The notes under the pieces: generated by a model
What the model saw: only the letters and a program-made list of their open reading frames with translations
The model's database searches: none
What the model was told of the DNA's origin: nothing
Translations under genes and position numbers: made by a program
Assembly (NCBI GenBank): GCA_963827155.1
Contig: CAWGZV010000003.1
Coordinates: 310,001 to 374,000, forward strand
Origin: UTCFX2 sp963827155
Lineage (GTDB): Bacteria; Chloroflexota; Anaerolineae; Anaerolineales; UBA4823
DNA: 64,000 bases
Reading direction: 5' to 3'
Shown here: in pieces, positions 1 through 9,481 of the stretch
Layout: the number at the start of each line of letters is the position of its first letter
Numbering within the stretch: the stretch's first letter is position 1

Positions 1-919
1 GCGAAGAGTAGGCTCCCTGGCGGGCGGCATAAGCATGAGCGCCGGCTTCGACGGCGCGCCAGTCGTTCCCAGTCGCGATTACCACCGCATCAACTCCGTT
101 CATAATTCCTTTGTTGTGAGTTGCCGCCCGGTATGGATCAACCGCGGCAAATGCCCAGGCTGCGATGATCCCATCACGCACTTCTTCTGCGCTGAAATCA
201 TTAAATGCAAGCTGTTCCAGGGGGATGGTACAGCGGGCTCTCGCCAGCCGCCGGTCCGCCAGGTTGGTGATGATTCTCAAATGGACGCGGCCACCGCTCA
301 AAGTAGCCAACCGTGGAGCCATATGTTCTGCTGCGGTGTTGAGCACATTTGCGCCCATAGCATCGCGAACATCAAAAACAAGATGGACAACAAGAAATGG
401 GCCGATCGGTGAATCTTCGATGATCCTCACGGTGAGGTCACGAGGTCCACCGCCGATTTTTCTCAAAACGGGATCAATATCCATCGCTTCTTCAAGCAGC
501 GATTGCCTGGCTTCCAAAATGGCGAGCCTGGCAGCGGGTGGATTCACCACTTCTAGAATCTGGATTTGAGCGATCATCTCTGCAGGGGTGGTGTGAGCGA
601 TAAAGCCTCCCCCCGATCTGGCGAGTTTAGCCATGAATGAAGCTCCAGCCACCACTGACGGTTCTTCAATTGCCATGGGTACGAGCACATCTCGACCGTT
701 TATTTGAAAATTTAATGCAACGCCGAGCGGAAGGCTGTGAAGCCCAATCACATTCTCGATCATGTGGTTGGCTTGTTCGAGGGTTAAACCTGCGGTTCCA
801 TTTAAAGCCGAGAATTCTTCTGTTGAAAAAGCCACCCGGCGGTTTAGCTCTAATAATCGTTCTTCAATCGCGAGCTTGTAAAAACCCGATATCCGCGATC
901 CACGCAGTTCCTCGTCCAT
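1..919 (-). CDS. mvaA: hydroxymethylglutaryl-CoA reductase, class II (C-terminus beyond the window)
   Basis: Interconverts HMG-CoA and mevalonate. I read it on the minus strand from an ATG at 917-919 preceded by GGAGG; the frame is open to the window edge, so about 306 N-terminal residues are present. The N-terminus contains RISGFYKLAIEERL. AIEEPSVVAGAS carries the catalytic Glu, NKGIMNGVDAVV the catalytic Lys, and GNDWRAVEAGAHAYAA the Asp/His region typical of class II enzymes. In bacteria class II enzymes act in mevalonate catabolism or, in some lineages, in isoprenoid synthesis; the sequence does not decide which. It diverges from the histidine kinase at 1060 across about 140 bases. Confidence 0.93.
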   Translation of the reverse strand, partial: MDEELRGSRISGFYKLAIEERLLELNRRVAFSTEEFSALNGTAGLTLEQANHMIENVIGLHSLPLGVALNFQINGRDVLVPMAIEEPSVVAGASFMAKLARSGGGFIAHTTPAEMIAQIQILEVVNPPAARLAILEARQSLLEEAMDIDPVLRKIGGGPRDLTVRIIEDSPIGPFLVVHLVFDVRDAMGANVLNTAAEHMAPRLATLSGGRVHLRIITNLADRRLARARCTIPLEQLAFNDFSAEEVRDGIIAAWAFAAVDPYRAATHNKGIMNGVDAVVIATGNDWRAVEAGAHAYAARQGAYSS

Positions 920-1059
920 TAATCCTCCGAAACCAGAAAGTATGCCCGGGTCGATTTCCGCAGCCTATCCAGTTTAAGTTTAGTTATATCTGTGGCGTCC
1001 TGGCAAAAACTATCAATCTCAGAAAAAAAGGGGTAAAATTACTGCCCGAGGAACAATGG

Positions 1060-2736
1060 ATGGTAGTTTTAACGATTGAACAATTAGAGGAGCGATTAGC
1101 GGCGCTGCACCAAGCCAGTCTGGAGCTGGTAAGTGATTTATCCCTAGAAACGGTATTGGAGCGAATAGCTCAGATGGCTTGCGAGCAAGCCGGAGCGCGC
1201 TATGCTGCGCTGGGGGTCATGGATGATGACGGCGACCTGGTCCAGTTTATTCCCATAGGTATGTCTCGTGAACAGATCGAGAGAATTGATCATACCCCGA
1301 TCGGTCGTGGTCTGTTAAGCGCGATGCCCAAGGAGCGAGTCGCTGTTCGAATTCCGGTTATCAGCGAGGATACCCGCAGCGTCGGTTTTCCAGCCAATCA
1401 CCCTATCATGATTTCATTTCTTGGCGTGCCAATATTGCAAGGTGAAAAACTGCTTGGTCAGATCTATCTGACGGACAAGATAGGTTATCCTGAGTTCACC
1501 GATCAAGATGAGCGAGTGCTAGAAACGCTGGCAGCTTACGCAGCTGTCGCTATTTCAAATGCGCGCCTTTACGATAAGCTCATCCGGCGTGATCAAGAGC
1601 TGCTCTACCGAAACGAAGATCTTAAGCTGCTGAATGAAGTTGCTGCCACGCTGACCAGCTCCCTAGACATCGACGAGATCCTGGAAAAAACCTTGAAGCT
1701 GGTTCTGGAATACCTGTGCGTCGAGGTGGGAGAGATCTTCCTGCGTGAAGATGACGAACAAGAGCTTTATCTGGCGCTTCACCGGGGTGATTTCGACGAA
1801 GCGTTTTCACATCTCGATCGGTTCCGCATAGGTCAGGGCTTCATCGGAATGGTTGCCGCTACAGGCAAGATGCTGGTCAGCCGCAACCTCCGCCAGGATA
1901 TGCGCTACCTTCGCCCGGCAGTGTTGGAGGCGGGTTTCAAATTTGTGGTGTGCATCCCACTTACTGCGGGTGGAAAAGTGGTCGGTGTAATGAGCGCGGC
2001 CTCGCGGATGGATCGCGATCTGGACGAACGCGAGCTGAATATGATCCATGCGATCGGTTCCTGGGCAGGGATTACGATCGAAAATGCACGCCTTAACCGC
2101 CAATCGCGCCGACTTGCGGTGCTCGAAGAGCGCGAGCGGATCGGGATGGATCTGCATGACGGAATTATCCAATCGATCTACGGGGTCGGGCTGGCATTGG
2201 ATTTCGCTCGAATTTCATTAGAGGACGACCCTAGCGCTGCTCTGAAGAAAATCGAAGAATCGATCACTTCTCTGAACGGCACTATTCGCGATATTCGTTC
2301 GTACATTCTTGACCTACGTCCCCGCCAGTTCCATGGCGAGAACCTTAAACAGGGTCTACAGCGCCTGGTAGATGAATTCCATGCCAACTGCACGACCAAT
2401 ATTGTCCTGGTGGCGCCTGAAGACGGACTTGTTGATTTCCCCGCCCAGAATGCCACTGCGCTGTTCCACATCTGCCAAGAATCTCTGGCGAATATTGCTA
2501 AACACGCTCGCGCCAAGCAGGCCGAAGTCCATCTCTGGACGACGCGCGACCGCGCCCTGCTTGAAGTTTGGGACGATGGGCGTGGATTTGACATGCGCAA
2601 GATGACCGCCACGTTGGGCCATGGTCTCATGAATATGCAGTCCAGGGCGCGAAAAGTAGGTGGGGATGTGGAGATTACATCGTCCATCGATGGTGGAACA
2701 ACGGTGCTTGCCTGGGTTCCGCGCCGCAGCGGATAA
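1060..2736 (+). CDS. GAF-domain sensor histidine kinase (NarL/DegS type)
   Basis: Predicted cytoplasmic histidine kinase of about 558 residues. The frame is open further upstream, but that part overlaps the opposite-strand HMG-CoA reductase and looks non-coding, so I chose the ATG at 1060. Two tandem GAF domains (about residues 20-165 and 190-340) are followed by a HisKA_3 dimerisation domain with the phospho-acceptor His in ERIGMDLHDGIIQSIYGVG. A HATPase_c domain follows, with an N box in SLANIAKHARAKQAEV, DDGRGFD, and GHGLMNMQSRARKVGG. No transmembrane segment is evident, so it senses a cytosolic ligand or redox state. No response regulator gene is adjacent; downstream is an RNA methyltransferase. 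Confidence 0.9.
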   Translation: MVVLTIEQLEERLAALHQASLELVSDLSLETVLERIAQMACEQAGARYAALGVMDDDGDLVQFIPIGMSREQIERIDHTPIGRGLLSAMPKERVAVRIPVISEDTRSVGFPANHPIMISFLGVPILQGEKLLGQIYLTDKIGYPEFTDQDERVLETLAAYAAVAISNARLYDKLIRRDQELLYRNEDLKLLNEVAATLTSSLDIDEILEKTLKLVLEYLCVEVGEIFLREDDEQELYLALHRGDFDEAFSHLDRFRIGQGFIGMVAATGKMLVSRNLRQDMRYLRPAVLEAGFKFVVCIPLTAGGKVVGVMSAASRMDRDLDERELNMIHAIGSWAGITIENARLNRQSRRLAVLEERERIGMDLHDGIIQSIYGVGLALDFARISLEDDPSAALKKIEESITSLNGTIRDIRSYILDLRPRQFHGENLKQGLQRLVDEFHANCTTNIVLVAPEDGLVDFPAQNATALFHICQESLANIAKHARAKQAEVHLWTTRDRALLEVWDDGRGFDMRKMTATLGHGLMNMQSRARKVGGDVEITSSIDGGTTVLAWVPRRSG

Positions 2737-2750
2737 TTTCTACACTTCTA

Positions 2751-3554
2751 ATGGAACAGATTTCCAGCCGCAGCAATCCAAAAATTAAACTGTTGCGGGC
2801 TCTTCGCGAGCGGAGAGCCAGACAGGAAGCCAGACTTTTCCTGGTTGAAGGGATCCGACATGTTGGGGAAGCAGCCGACTCGAAAGCGAAGATCGAATCG
2901 ATATATTTTGACCCTCAGCGTTTGCGCAGCCCGTATGCTCTCGAGCTGATTGAAAGACAATCCGGCGCAGGAGTGCCCTGTTATCAGCTGGCAAGCGATG
3001 TGTTCGGGAGCGTGGCAGAAAAAGAAAATCCGCAGGGAATCCTGGCGGTCGTCCACGAGCCGCAAATCAACCTGAAAGACCTGAACCCAACAAACTTCCC
3101 CTGGGGGGTAGCGCTGGATTCACCACAGGATCCTGGCAACCTGGGGACGATTCTGCGGACGATAGACGCCGTCGGCGCAAGCGGGATGATCCTGCTCGGA
3201 AACAGCGCAGATCCGTTTCATCCCAGCGCAGTGCGCGCCAGCATGGGTGCCATTTTCTGGCTGCAGATTGTTCAGGTCGGTTTTGTTGAATTCCATCAAT
3301 GGGTGAAGCACAACGGCTACCATCTGTACGGCAGCTCGGCTCGGGCAGAATGCGATTATCTTGAAGCCAGCCCTTATCTCTTGCCGCGGATATTACTGCT
3401 TGGAAGCGAACGAGAAGGTTTGTCGCCGGAACAGCGTCAGGTATGTGAATTGGTCGTCGGCTTGCCGATGTGTGGTCATGGGTCTTCGCTGAATCTATCG
3501 GTTGCGACGGGGATCCTGCTCTATGCCATGCTGCCAGGCAGCACCAGTCACTGA
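2751..3554 (+). CDS. TrmH/SpoU family RNA 2'-O-methyltransferase
   Basis: A 267-residue SAM-dependent methyltransferase of the SPOUT fold that methylates ribose 2'-OH in rRNA or tRNA. The N-terminal part (NPKIKLLRALRERRAR, then FLVEGIRHV) matches the substrate-binding domain of RlmB/TsnR-like proteins. The knot motifs are clear: motif 1 in LDSPQDPGNLGTILRT, motif 2 in LLGSEREGLSPEQ, motif 3 in GHGSSLNLSVATGILLY. It starts 14 bases after the histidine kinase stop and probably shares its transcript. Its 3' end overlaps the stop of the convergent esterase gene by a few bases. The exact RNA target cannot be told from sequence. Confidence 0.93.
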   Translation: MEQISSRSNPKIKLLRALRERRARQEARLFLVEGIRHVGEAADSKAKIESIYFDPQRLRSPYALELIERQSGAGVPCYQLASDVFGSVAEKENPQGILAVVHEPQINLKDLNPTNFPWGVALDSPQDPGNLGTILRTIDAVGASGMILLGNSADPFHPSAVRASMGAIFWLQIVQVGFVEFHQWVKHNGYHLYGSSARAECDYLEASPYLLPRILLLGSEREGLSPEQRQVCELVVGLPMCGHGSSLNLSVATGILLYAMLPGSTSH

Positions 3555-4480
3555 GCCAAATATCGCTGAAAGAAGTCTGCAACTTTCTCTGCCAGCTCGC
3601 CCAGCCCGGGGGAGATCTCACCGCCAGCAGGTTGAAAGCTGTGTCCGGCATTCTTTACGACCAAATACTCCACTGGTACGCCAGCAGATTTCAGCTTTTC
3701 AAAGAGGATCTCGGATTGTTGGATTGGCACAGACTGGTCTTGATCTCCATGCAGGATGAAAAAAGGTGGGTCATCAGGGGATATATACGTGGTTGGGCTG
3801 TATGTTTTTAGGGTCAGGTCTTGTGGGTTGGTTGCATTAAAGATATTGAAGGTCTCCATCCGTCCGGATTGCGCAAACATCGTCGGCAAATCCGAAGGAC
3901 CGTACATATCCACAACAGCCTGCACCCGGCTGGATTGATCGAGATATTCACCGACATCCCAACCCTGCTCCACGGTCGAGGCTGCCAAAAGAGCAGCCAA
4001 ATGTCCGCCAGCACTCCCGCCTAACACCCCAATCCTCTGAGGGTTTATCCTGAACCGGTCGGAATGAGCGCGCAAGAAACGGATTGCACATTTCACATCT
4101 TCAATGGGCGCCGGGAAAGCATATTTCGGAGCCAGGCGGTAATTCAAAGCTGCGAATATGAACCCTCGCCGGATTAATTCATCTTTGAATATCAGACCGA
4201 CCCCATCGCTCTTGTCGCCGCTCGTCCAGCCTCCACCATGAATATAGACTACCAATGGCGCCAACCCTTCCAATCCCTCAGGGGTATACAGGTCCAGGGT
4301 CAGCGCCACTCCATCGGTGGTCATGCAGTAAGTCTGATCGATCAGCACCGGCTTTGCTTGGGATGTTCCCTCAGGCTGTGCAGCGAAGGGGCTGGCGGAG
4401 ATGAACTCAGACCGCTCACAGCCAACCAGCAGTATGATCAGGGCGGCCTGGAAAACCCAAAGGGTCAATTTCTTCAACAT
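3548..4480 (-). CDS. alpha/beta-hydrolase lipoprotein (esterase/lipase, BD-FAE/Aes-like)
   Basis: A 310-residue exported esterase. Residues 1-21 form a lipoprotein signal ending at Cys21 (LLVGC), so it should be anchored at the outer face of the cytoplasmic membrane. The oxyanion motif HGGGW, the nucleophile elbow GGSAGG, the acid in HGDQDQSVP and the catalytic His in NAGHSF are all present. The family hydrolyses short-chain carboxyl esters, including acetyl or feruloyl groups on polysaccharides. The start is supported by GGAG upstream of ATG. It is monocistronic and diverges from the DeoR gene at 4726. Confidence 0.9.
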   Translation of the reverse strand: MLKKLTLWVFQAALIILLVGCERSEFISASPFAAQPEGTSQAKPVLIDQTYCMTTDGVALTLDLYTPEGLEGLAPLVVYIHGGGWTSGDKSDGVGLIFKDELIRRGFIFAALNYRLAPKYAFPAPIEDVKCAIRFLRAHSDRFRINPQRIGVLGGSAGGHLAALLAASTVEQGWDVGEYLDQSSRVQAVVDMYGPSDLPTMFAQSGRMETFNIFNATNPQDLTLKTYSPTTYISPDDPPFFILHGDQDQSVPIQQSEILFEKLKSAGVPVEYLVVKNAGHSFQPAGGEISPGLGELAEKVADFFQRYLAQ

Positions 4481-4623
4481 GAGTGCTCCGATTCGATTTT
4501 TCCTGTCTTCAAGATTATAACCGCCTCCAAAGGATTGAGATCTACTGGTGGTGCTTGGGGGGCCGAAGATGGTGTTGATTCAATCCTAATCCATCTCGAG
4601 CCGAAGGACAGAAAATTAACTAG

Positions 4624-4652
4624 TTGACATTGCCTTTCGAAATATGTATAAT
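4624..4652 (+). promoter_or_regulatory. consensus sigma-70 promoter of the first deoR gene
   Basis: TTGACA at 4624-4629 and TATAAT at 4647-4652 are separated by exactly 17 bases, a perfect match to the housekeeping consensus. Transcription would start near 4659, about 67 bases before the ATG at 4726. Such a strong promoter usually needs repression, which fits the operator-like repeats that overlap and follow it. The rest of the gene-free stretch 4481-4725 shows nothing else I can name. Confidence 0.8.
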
Positions 4653-4700
4653 AAACGCAAATAAAAAGCAATAAATTTGCATATAATCCGTTCGTTTATG
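4647..4700 (+). promoter_or_regulatory. candidate DeoR operator region
   Basis: Three elements lie between the -10 box and the start codon. The stretch from the -10 box at 4647 (consensus TATAATAAAMGCAAATRAA) recurs almost unchanged at the other deoR promoter. An inverted repeat GCAAAT (4657-4662) / ATTTGC (4675-4680) is present. GTTCGTTTATG (4690-4700) is repeated exactly upstream of the second deoR gene in the same orientation relative to the gene. DeoR-family operators often contain TTCG/CGAA half sites. Function is inferred from position and conservation only. Confidence 0.5.
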
Positions 4701-4725
4701 ATCGTATTCAATCCTCTTATTATCA

Positions 4726-5643
4726 ATGAAGCGATACGAGCGGCAAGCAAAAATCCTTAAATTGATCAGCCAGAGAGGGTTTGTTGAAAACGAAGAGCTC
4801 TCTCGTTTGTTTTCTGTCACCCAGGGGACTATCCGTCGGGATATCAAGACGCTTGCCGGTCAAAACCAGATCCGAGTCGAACATGGGGGAACTGCGAGCT
4901 TGGATCTCTTAATAACTTTATCGAACCGCGTTATGAAACGAAATATCATTTAAATATTCAGCAAAAAAAGGCGATTGCTGCAGAGGCTGTCAGCCGTATT
5001 GACAATGATCAAACCATCATTCTTGAACTCGGGCACAACAAATTTCCAAATCGCTCGATTATTATGCGAAAGACGGCTCTTGAAATTAACGGTCATTACA
5101 TGCGACATTCAAATCGCTCGTTTACTTTGTTCACAAGAAACTTTTACCGTCATCTTGTTGGGGGGGATGCTTCGAAAGAATTATTGTTATTCTTATGGCT
5201 TCATTGCTTCAAATATATTGGATAACCTGATTGCAGATAAATTCTTCTTGGGGATAGATGCGATCAGCCTGATTGCGGGTATTACCTGCGCAACTTTAGA
5301 TGAGATCCCATTAAAACGCGCATCCATGAAGGCCAGCAGCGAAGTCGTTGCTGTTGTCAATTCGTCCAAATTTGGAATTTGCACACCGTACCGCTTATGT
5401 GATTGGGAAGATATTCAATGTATTCTGACGGATGATAGAGCGGAATTAAGCTATTTGGAATTCTTCAAACAACAAGGCTGTAAGGTGATCAGCGTCCTCT
5501 GCTTGAAGAGCAGCGGAAAAAATTGGAGGAAGTCTGCGGTGCAAGGTGAATTTCTCGACGGCACGCACACAGAAAGAAAGGATGGAAAAAACGCAATCAT
5601 TATCATACTGCTGATCGGCCAAGAGATGCCTTCGACCGAATGA
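4726..5643 (+). pseudogene. DeoR-family transcriptional regulator, reading frame broken at two or three places
   Basis: The N-terminal winged helix (RQAKILKLISQRG through GTIRRDIKTL and RVEHGG) is a textbook DeoR DNA-binding domain. The frame breaks near 4908 and continues in another frame as FIEPRYETKYHLNIQQKKA. It breaks again near 5026, where removing one A restores the family sugar-phosphate-sensor motif DSGTTNFQIARLL. The sensor domain then runs intact through VILLGGMLRKNY and KFFLGIDA. A third shift near 5485 may explain an unusual C-terminal tail; in the alternative frame the protein ends at 5549 after LLEEQRKKLEEV. Either a decayed gene or sequencing indels; I favour the latter because similar breaks occur across the window. 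It precedes and may control the importer at 5717. Confidence 0.75.
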
Positions 5644-5716
5644 GTTGAGGTAGATTGTGGTAAGCGAGATATGGTCTTTCTGGCATTCAAATAAAGCCAA
5701 GGTAATAGGAGAAAAA

Positions 5717-7465
5717 ATGTCCAGCAACAAGAAAGTCCAAAGCAAACTGATCATCATTCTCTCCACGCTCATGCTGCTGAGCCTGGTTGTGGCTGCCTGT
5801 GCGCCGGCGGCTACGCCAGCTCCTGCAGTCCAGGAGCCTGCAACAACCGAAGCTCCTCAACCGCCTGTGGTGACAGAAGCGCCGCCGGCAGCAGAAGCCC
5901 CGCCGCAAGAGGGAGGTATCCCGGTTAACAATGTTTCCACAGATCCAAAATACGGGGGCACGCTTCGAAGCGTTCTTTTCGCCACGATTGACAAGCTCGA
6001 TCCGCAGGTTGCGATCTCTTTCCAGGAATGGTTCCTGGTTACATTATTCACTCACAATGGCCTGATGAAATACGACCTGGACGACCAACTGAAGCCCGAT
6101 CTGGCTGAATCGTATGAGATGAACCAGGATGGCACCGAGTTCACTTTCAAGCTGAACAAAGGCCGAAAATTCAGCAATGGTCGAGAGCTTGTCGCAGCAG
6201 ATATCAAATACAGCCTCAGCCGCACTGCAAACCCAAAAACGGGATCATGGGGTCAGCAGATGACCGCCAACATAGTGGGAGCGCCGGACGTGATTGCCGG
6301 CAAAGCTGAGGAGATCAGCGGTATCGAGATCATCGATGATTACACCATCAAATTCCATCTGATCGTACCGCAGTCGACTTTCGTGATGTTCCTGGCTGCC
6401 AGCCCGCAGTTTATCAATCCCAAAGAAGAGGTTGAGAAATGGGGCGATGAATATCCCATGCATGCGGTCGGTACTGGACCTTATATGATCAAAGAGTGGA
6501 TCGCAGGCTCTAAGCTGGTGTTGGAGAAGAATCCTTACTATTATGAGCTGCCGAAACGCCCATATATTGATCAGTTCGAATTCAACATGAACATCGACGA
6601 ACAGACAACCCTCCTGCAGATCGAGGCCGGCGAAGCCGACATGACTGCTGACCTGATGCCGTCTTCCGTCGTACAGCAGGTCTCGGCAGATCCAAATTGG
6701 GCGCCCTATATTTATTCCCGCACCGGATTCAGCCCTGTTTTCACCTGGATGAATTTTGAGAATCCACCTTTTGATAACCAGAAGGTCCGGCAGGCTGTTC
6801 TATATGCCATTGATCATGAAAAGCTGCGCAAAATCATGACCGGTGTAGGCACGCCTACCTATGGCCTTTACGCCGGTCCGCAAGCGCCGGGGTATGACCC
6901 GAACTTCGATCCTTTTCCTTACAATCCGGAAAAAGCAAAGCAGCTGCTCACAGAGGCAGGCTTCCCGGATGGATTTGAGACCCAATTCTACTGGCATGAT
7001 GAAGTCGCCTCCTGGACGATCTTTCCGGTGCCCGTCCAGCAAATGCTGGCTGAGGTTGGGATCAAAGCCGAATTGATCAAGGTATCTGTACCAGCAAAGA
7101 ATGAAATGGCTGCCAACAAGGAAATGCCGATGTTCATTGGTGGTTGGGGCCCCGCCATCGTCAATTCGGCCGAATGGTACACCTCGATCTTCCTGTGTTC
7201 GATGAAGGATCAGCCTACCGGATATCCGAGCTACTGCAATCCGACGATCGATGAGATGTTCGCCGAGACCCAACAAACTTTCGATATGGAAAAACGCTCG
7301 CAGATTTTCCGGGAGATGGAAAATATTTTGATGGAAGATGCTCCGATGATCCCGTTGATGAACATGAGCTACTTTGTGCTCGTGAATCCGCGGGTCAAGA
7401 ATTATTCGGCGCATATCCTTACCCCGCCGTGTAATCCTTTTGTCTGGCTTGATCCAGTCGAATAA
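5717..7465 (+). CDS. ABC transporter substrate-binding lipoprotein, SBP_bac_5 (Opp/Dpp) family
   Basis: A 582-residue binding protein for an Opp/Dpp-type importer. I chose the ATG at 5717 because AGGAG lies just upstream; the frame is open further 5'. The lipoprotein signal ends at Cys28 (LVVAAC) and is followed by an Ala/Pro/Glu-rich tether of about 50 residues. The mature part has the family features: a GGTLR start, LVTLFTHNGLMKYD, the signature region LKPDLAESYEM, FKLNKGRKFSNG and VRQAVLYAIDHEKL. Family members bind peptides, but many bind oligosaccharides or nickel; the ligand is unknown. Permeases and one ATPase follow. Confidence 0.92.
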   Translation: MSSNKKVQSKLIIILSTLMLLSLVVAACAPAATPAPAVQEPATTEAPQPPVVTEAPPAAEAPPQEGGIPVNNVSTDPKYGGTLRSVLFATIDKLDPQVAISFQEWFLVTLFTHNGLMKYDLDDQLKPDLAESYEMNQDGTEFTFKLNKGRKFSNGRELVAADIKYSLSRTANPKTGSWGQQMTANIVGAPDVIAGKAEEISGIEIIDDYTIKFHLIVPQSTFVMFLAASPQFINPKEEVEKWGDEYPMHAVGTGPYMIKEWIAGSKLVLEKNPYYYELPKRPYIDQFEFNMNIDEQTTLLQIEAGEADMTADLMPSSVVQQVSADPNWAPYIYSRTGFSPVFTWMNFENPPFDNQKVRQAVLYAIDHEKLRKIMTGVGTPTYGLYAGPQAPGYDPNFDPFPYNPEKAKQLLTEAGFPDGFETQFYWHDEVASWTIFPVPVQQMLAEVGIKAELIKVSVPAKNEMAANKEMPMFIGGWGPAIVNSAEWYTSIFLCSMKDQPTGYPSYCNPTIDEMFAETQQTFDMEKRSQIFREMENILMEDAPMIPLMNMSYFVLVNPRVKNYSAHILTPPCNPFVWLDPVE

Positions 7466-7514
7466 GTACCCAACTCCTACAGTTCGATCAACTTCTATAG
7501 TGGGTCGAGAAAAC

Positions 7515-7552
7515 GAGTGGTCAGTAGCTGAGAAATCAGTTACTGACCACTC
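7515..7552 (+). promoter_or_regulatory. intergenic hairpin between binding-protein and permease genes
   Basis: A 16-base-pair inverted repeat, GAGTGGTCAGTAGCTG at 7515-7530 pairing with 7537-7552, with one G-U pair and a six-base loop. It lies 50 bases after the binding-protein stop and 50 before the permease start. A short A run but no T tract follows, so a full terminator is unlikely on this strand. A role in partial termination or in protecting the 3' end of the binding-protein mRNA is inferred. Confidence 0.65.
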
Positions 7553-7602
7553 TGAAAAAATCCAATATAATCCCTACAGTCCGCTTCAGGAGCGACTGGT
7601 AT

Positions 7603-8466
7603 ATGACTGATTTGAGCTGGATGATTGTCTGGCGCCGCTTCCGACGCAACCGATTGGCTTTACTTGGCGGCGTTATTGTTCTGTTTCTTATCCTGGTGGC
7701 AGTCTTCGCGGATCAGATCGCCCCTTTCGATCCGATATACCAATACCCAGATGGGTTGGGAGATGTTGGTCAACCGCTTCCGGCTAGTTCGAAATATATC
7801 CTTGGAACCGATCGATACGGTAGAGATGTATTCAGCAGGCTTGTGTTTGGCACACGAATTTCACTCACGGTCGGAATTCTGGCAAATGGGACGGCAATGG
7901 TTATCGGCGTGCTGATTGGCGGCATCGCTGGCTTTATGCGCGGGCATGTTGAGACGCTCTTAATGCGCATCACAGATGTCATGCTTAGCATCCCGATGCT
8001 GCTTTTGGCGATGACGTTGGTGGTAATTTGGAAACCAAGCCTTTTCGTCGTGATCGTCGTCATCGCGATCTCTTTTTGGACCGCGCTGGCGCGCGTGATT
8101 CACGGAGAGGTGCTGCACATCAGAGAATTTACTTTCGTAGAAGCTTCCCGGGCTTTAGGCGGATCATCCAGTCATATCCTTTTTTCGCATATTCTGCCTC
8201 AACTGATTGGGATCACAATCGTCTATCTCACATTAGGCGTCGCCACCACAGTCATGCTGGAGGCCTCGCTCAGCTATCTGGGTTTGGGCATCCCGGCTCC
8301 CACGCCATCCTGGGGAGGAATGGTGGCTGAGGGGCAAGCTTATTTTCGCACTTCACCCTGGCTTGTGCTTTGGCCAGGCTTGACGGTGATGCTGACCGTG
8401 CTAGGTTTTAATCTTCTCGGTGATGGTTTGAGAGACGCACTCGAGTCAAAGACGACCAGGATCTAG
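7603..8466 (+). CDS. ABC transporter permease, DppC/OppC family
   Basis: A 287-residue integral membrane subunit. The N-terminus carries the OppC_N motif (WRRFRRNRLALLGGVIVL, first membrane helix) and the TDRYGRDVFSRLVFGTRISL segment characteristic of DppC. The coupling helix that contacts the ATPase is in VEASRALGGSSSHILFSHIL, followed by the C-terminal LSYLGLGIPAPTPSWG signature. About six membrane helices are expected. The order here is C then B, the reverse of the Escherichia coli dpp operon. The DppB gene starts two bases after the stop. Confidence 0.92.
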   Translation: MTDLSWMIVWRRFRRNRLALLGGVIVLFLILVAVFADQIAPFDPIYQYPDGLGDVGQPLPASSKYILGTDRYGRDVFSRLVFGTRISLTVGILANGTAMVIGVLIGGIAGFMRGHVETLLMRITDVMLSIPMLLLAMTLVVIWKPSLFVVIVVIAISFWTALARVIHGEVLHIREFTFVEASRALGGSSSHILFSHILPQLIGITIVYLTLGVATTVMLEASLSYLGLGIPAPTPSWGGMVAEGQAYFRTSPWLVLWPGLTVMLTVLGFNLLGDGLRDALESKTTRI

Positions 8467-8468
8467 AT

Positions 8469-9389
8469 ATGACTTCCCACATCATCCGGCGTCTTCTGTG
8501 GACCATCGTTGTTCTGATCGGTGTATCCATGGTCACTTTTTCCATCGTCTATATTGTCCCGAATGACCCTGGTTTGACTATTGCGGGACCGCGCGCGAGC
8601 CCAGAGGTGCGAGCCGAGATCACGCGCAACCTTGGGTTGGACAAACCTCTCTACGTGCAGTACGCGATCTACATGGGCAAATTACTGCGTGGAGATCTCG
8701 GGAATTCCTGGATATATCGCCAAAAAGTGACCCAAGTCTTGGGGCAGCGTCTTCCCTATACCGCGATGCTTGCTTTTGCAGGGATCTTCTTCGAGCTGCT
8801 CTTTGGTTTGCCTGCCGGTTTAATTTCGGCGCTTTATCGAGGAAGCTGCATCGATCGCATGGTGATGATGCTGACTATCGGATCCATCTCCGCCCCTCCG
8901 TTTTGGGTTGGGCCGATTTTATTGTATGTATTTGCATTAAAAATGAATTTGTTCCCGGTTGGAGGGTACGGTACCCCTCAGCATTTAATCCTGCCTGCGA
9001 TCACGATTGGTCTGATGGGCGGCGCCTGGTATGCCCGCATCTTCCGATCGAGCATTCTCGATGCGATGGAATCTGATTATGTTCGCGCAGCGCGCGCAAA
9101 AGGACAAACTCACTGGAAAATTGTCTGGCGTCACATCATACCCAACAGCCTGACGTCGGTAGTAAGCATGTTTGCCCTGGATATTGGGATATTTTTTGGC
9201 GGAGTGGTTGTCGTGGAGACGGTATTTGGCTGGCCTGGAATAGGACAGACCGCCTGGAAGGCTATCCGAGATATGGATATGCCGGTTTTGATGGGCACCG
9301 TGCTGCTCTCCGCATTAGTCGTAACGTTATCGAATCTGGTGGCAGATATCCTTTATGCTTTCTTGGATCCGCGTATTCGCTTGGATTAA
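8469..9389 (+). CDS. ABC transporter permease, DppB/OppB family
   Basis: A 306-residue integral membrane subunit. It begins with the typical first helix and NDPGLTIAGPRASPEV, then NLGLDKPLYVQY and GDLGNSW, all hallmarks of DppB. The coupling loop is in DYVRAARAKGQTHWKIVWRH, and the protein ends with LVADILYAFLDPRIRLD. It forms the heterodimeric pore with the product of the gene at 7603. The following ATPase gene lies about 90 bases downstream. Confidence 0.92.
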   Translation: MTSHIIRRLLWTIVVLIGVSMVTFSIVYIVPNDPGLTIAGPRASPEVRAEITRNLGLDKPLYVQYAIYMGKLLRGDLGNSWIYRQKVTQVLGQRLPYTAMLAFAGIFFELLFGLPAGLISALYRGSCIDRMVMMLTIGSISAPPFWVGPILLYVFALKMNLFPVGGYGTPQHLILPAITIGLMGGAWYARIFRSSILDAMESDYVRAARAKGQTHWKIVWRHIIPNSLTSVVSMFALDIGIFFGGVVVVETVFGWPGIGQTAWKAIRDMDMPVLMGTVLLSALVVTLSNLVADILYAFLDPRIRLD

Positions 9390-9481
9390 TTGTCGAAGCA
9401 GCCGTCCACGCGTACGCGGAATAATTTGTGTGACAAGGCTTATTGAGAAATTCATCTTCAGAGATTCCGGTGATAAGCGTT

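Noticed and set aside
637..1059. N-terminal extension of the GAF histidine kinase
   Set aside because: It overlaps the opposite-strand HMG-CoA reductase and its translation shows no domain; the ATG at 1060 begins recognisable protein.
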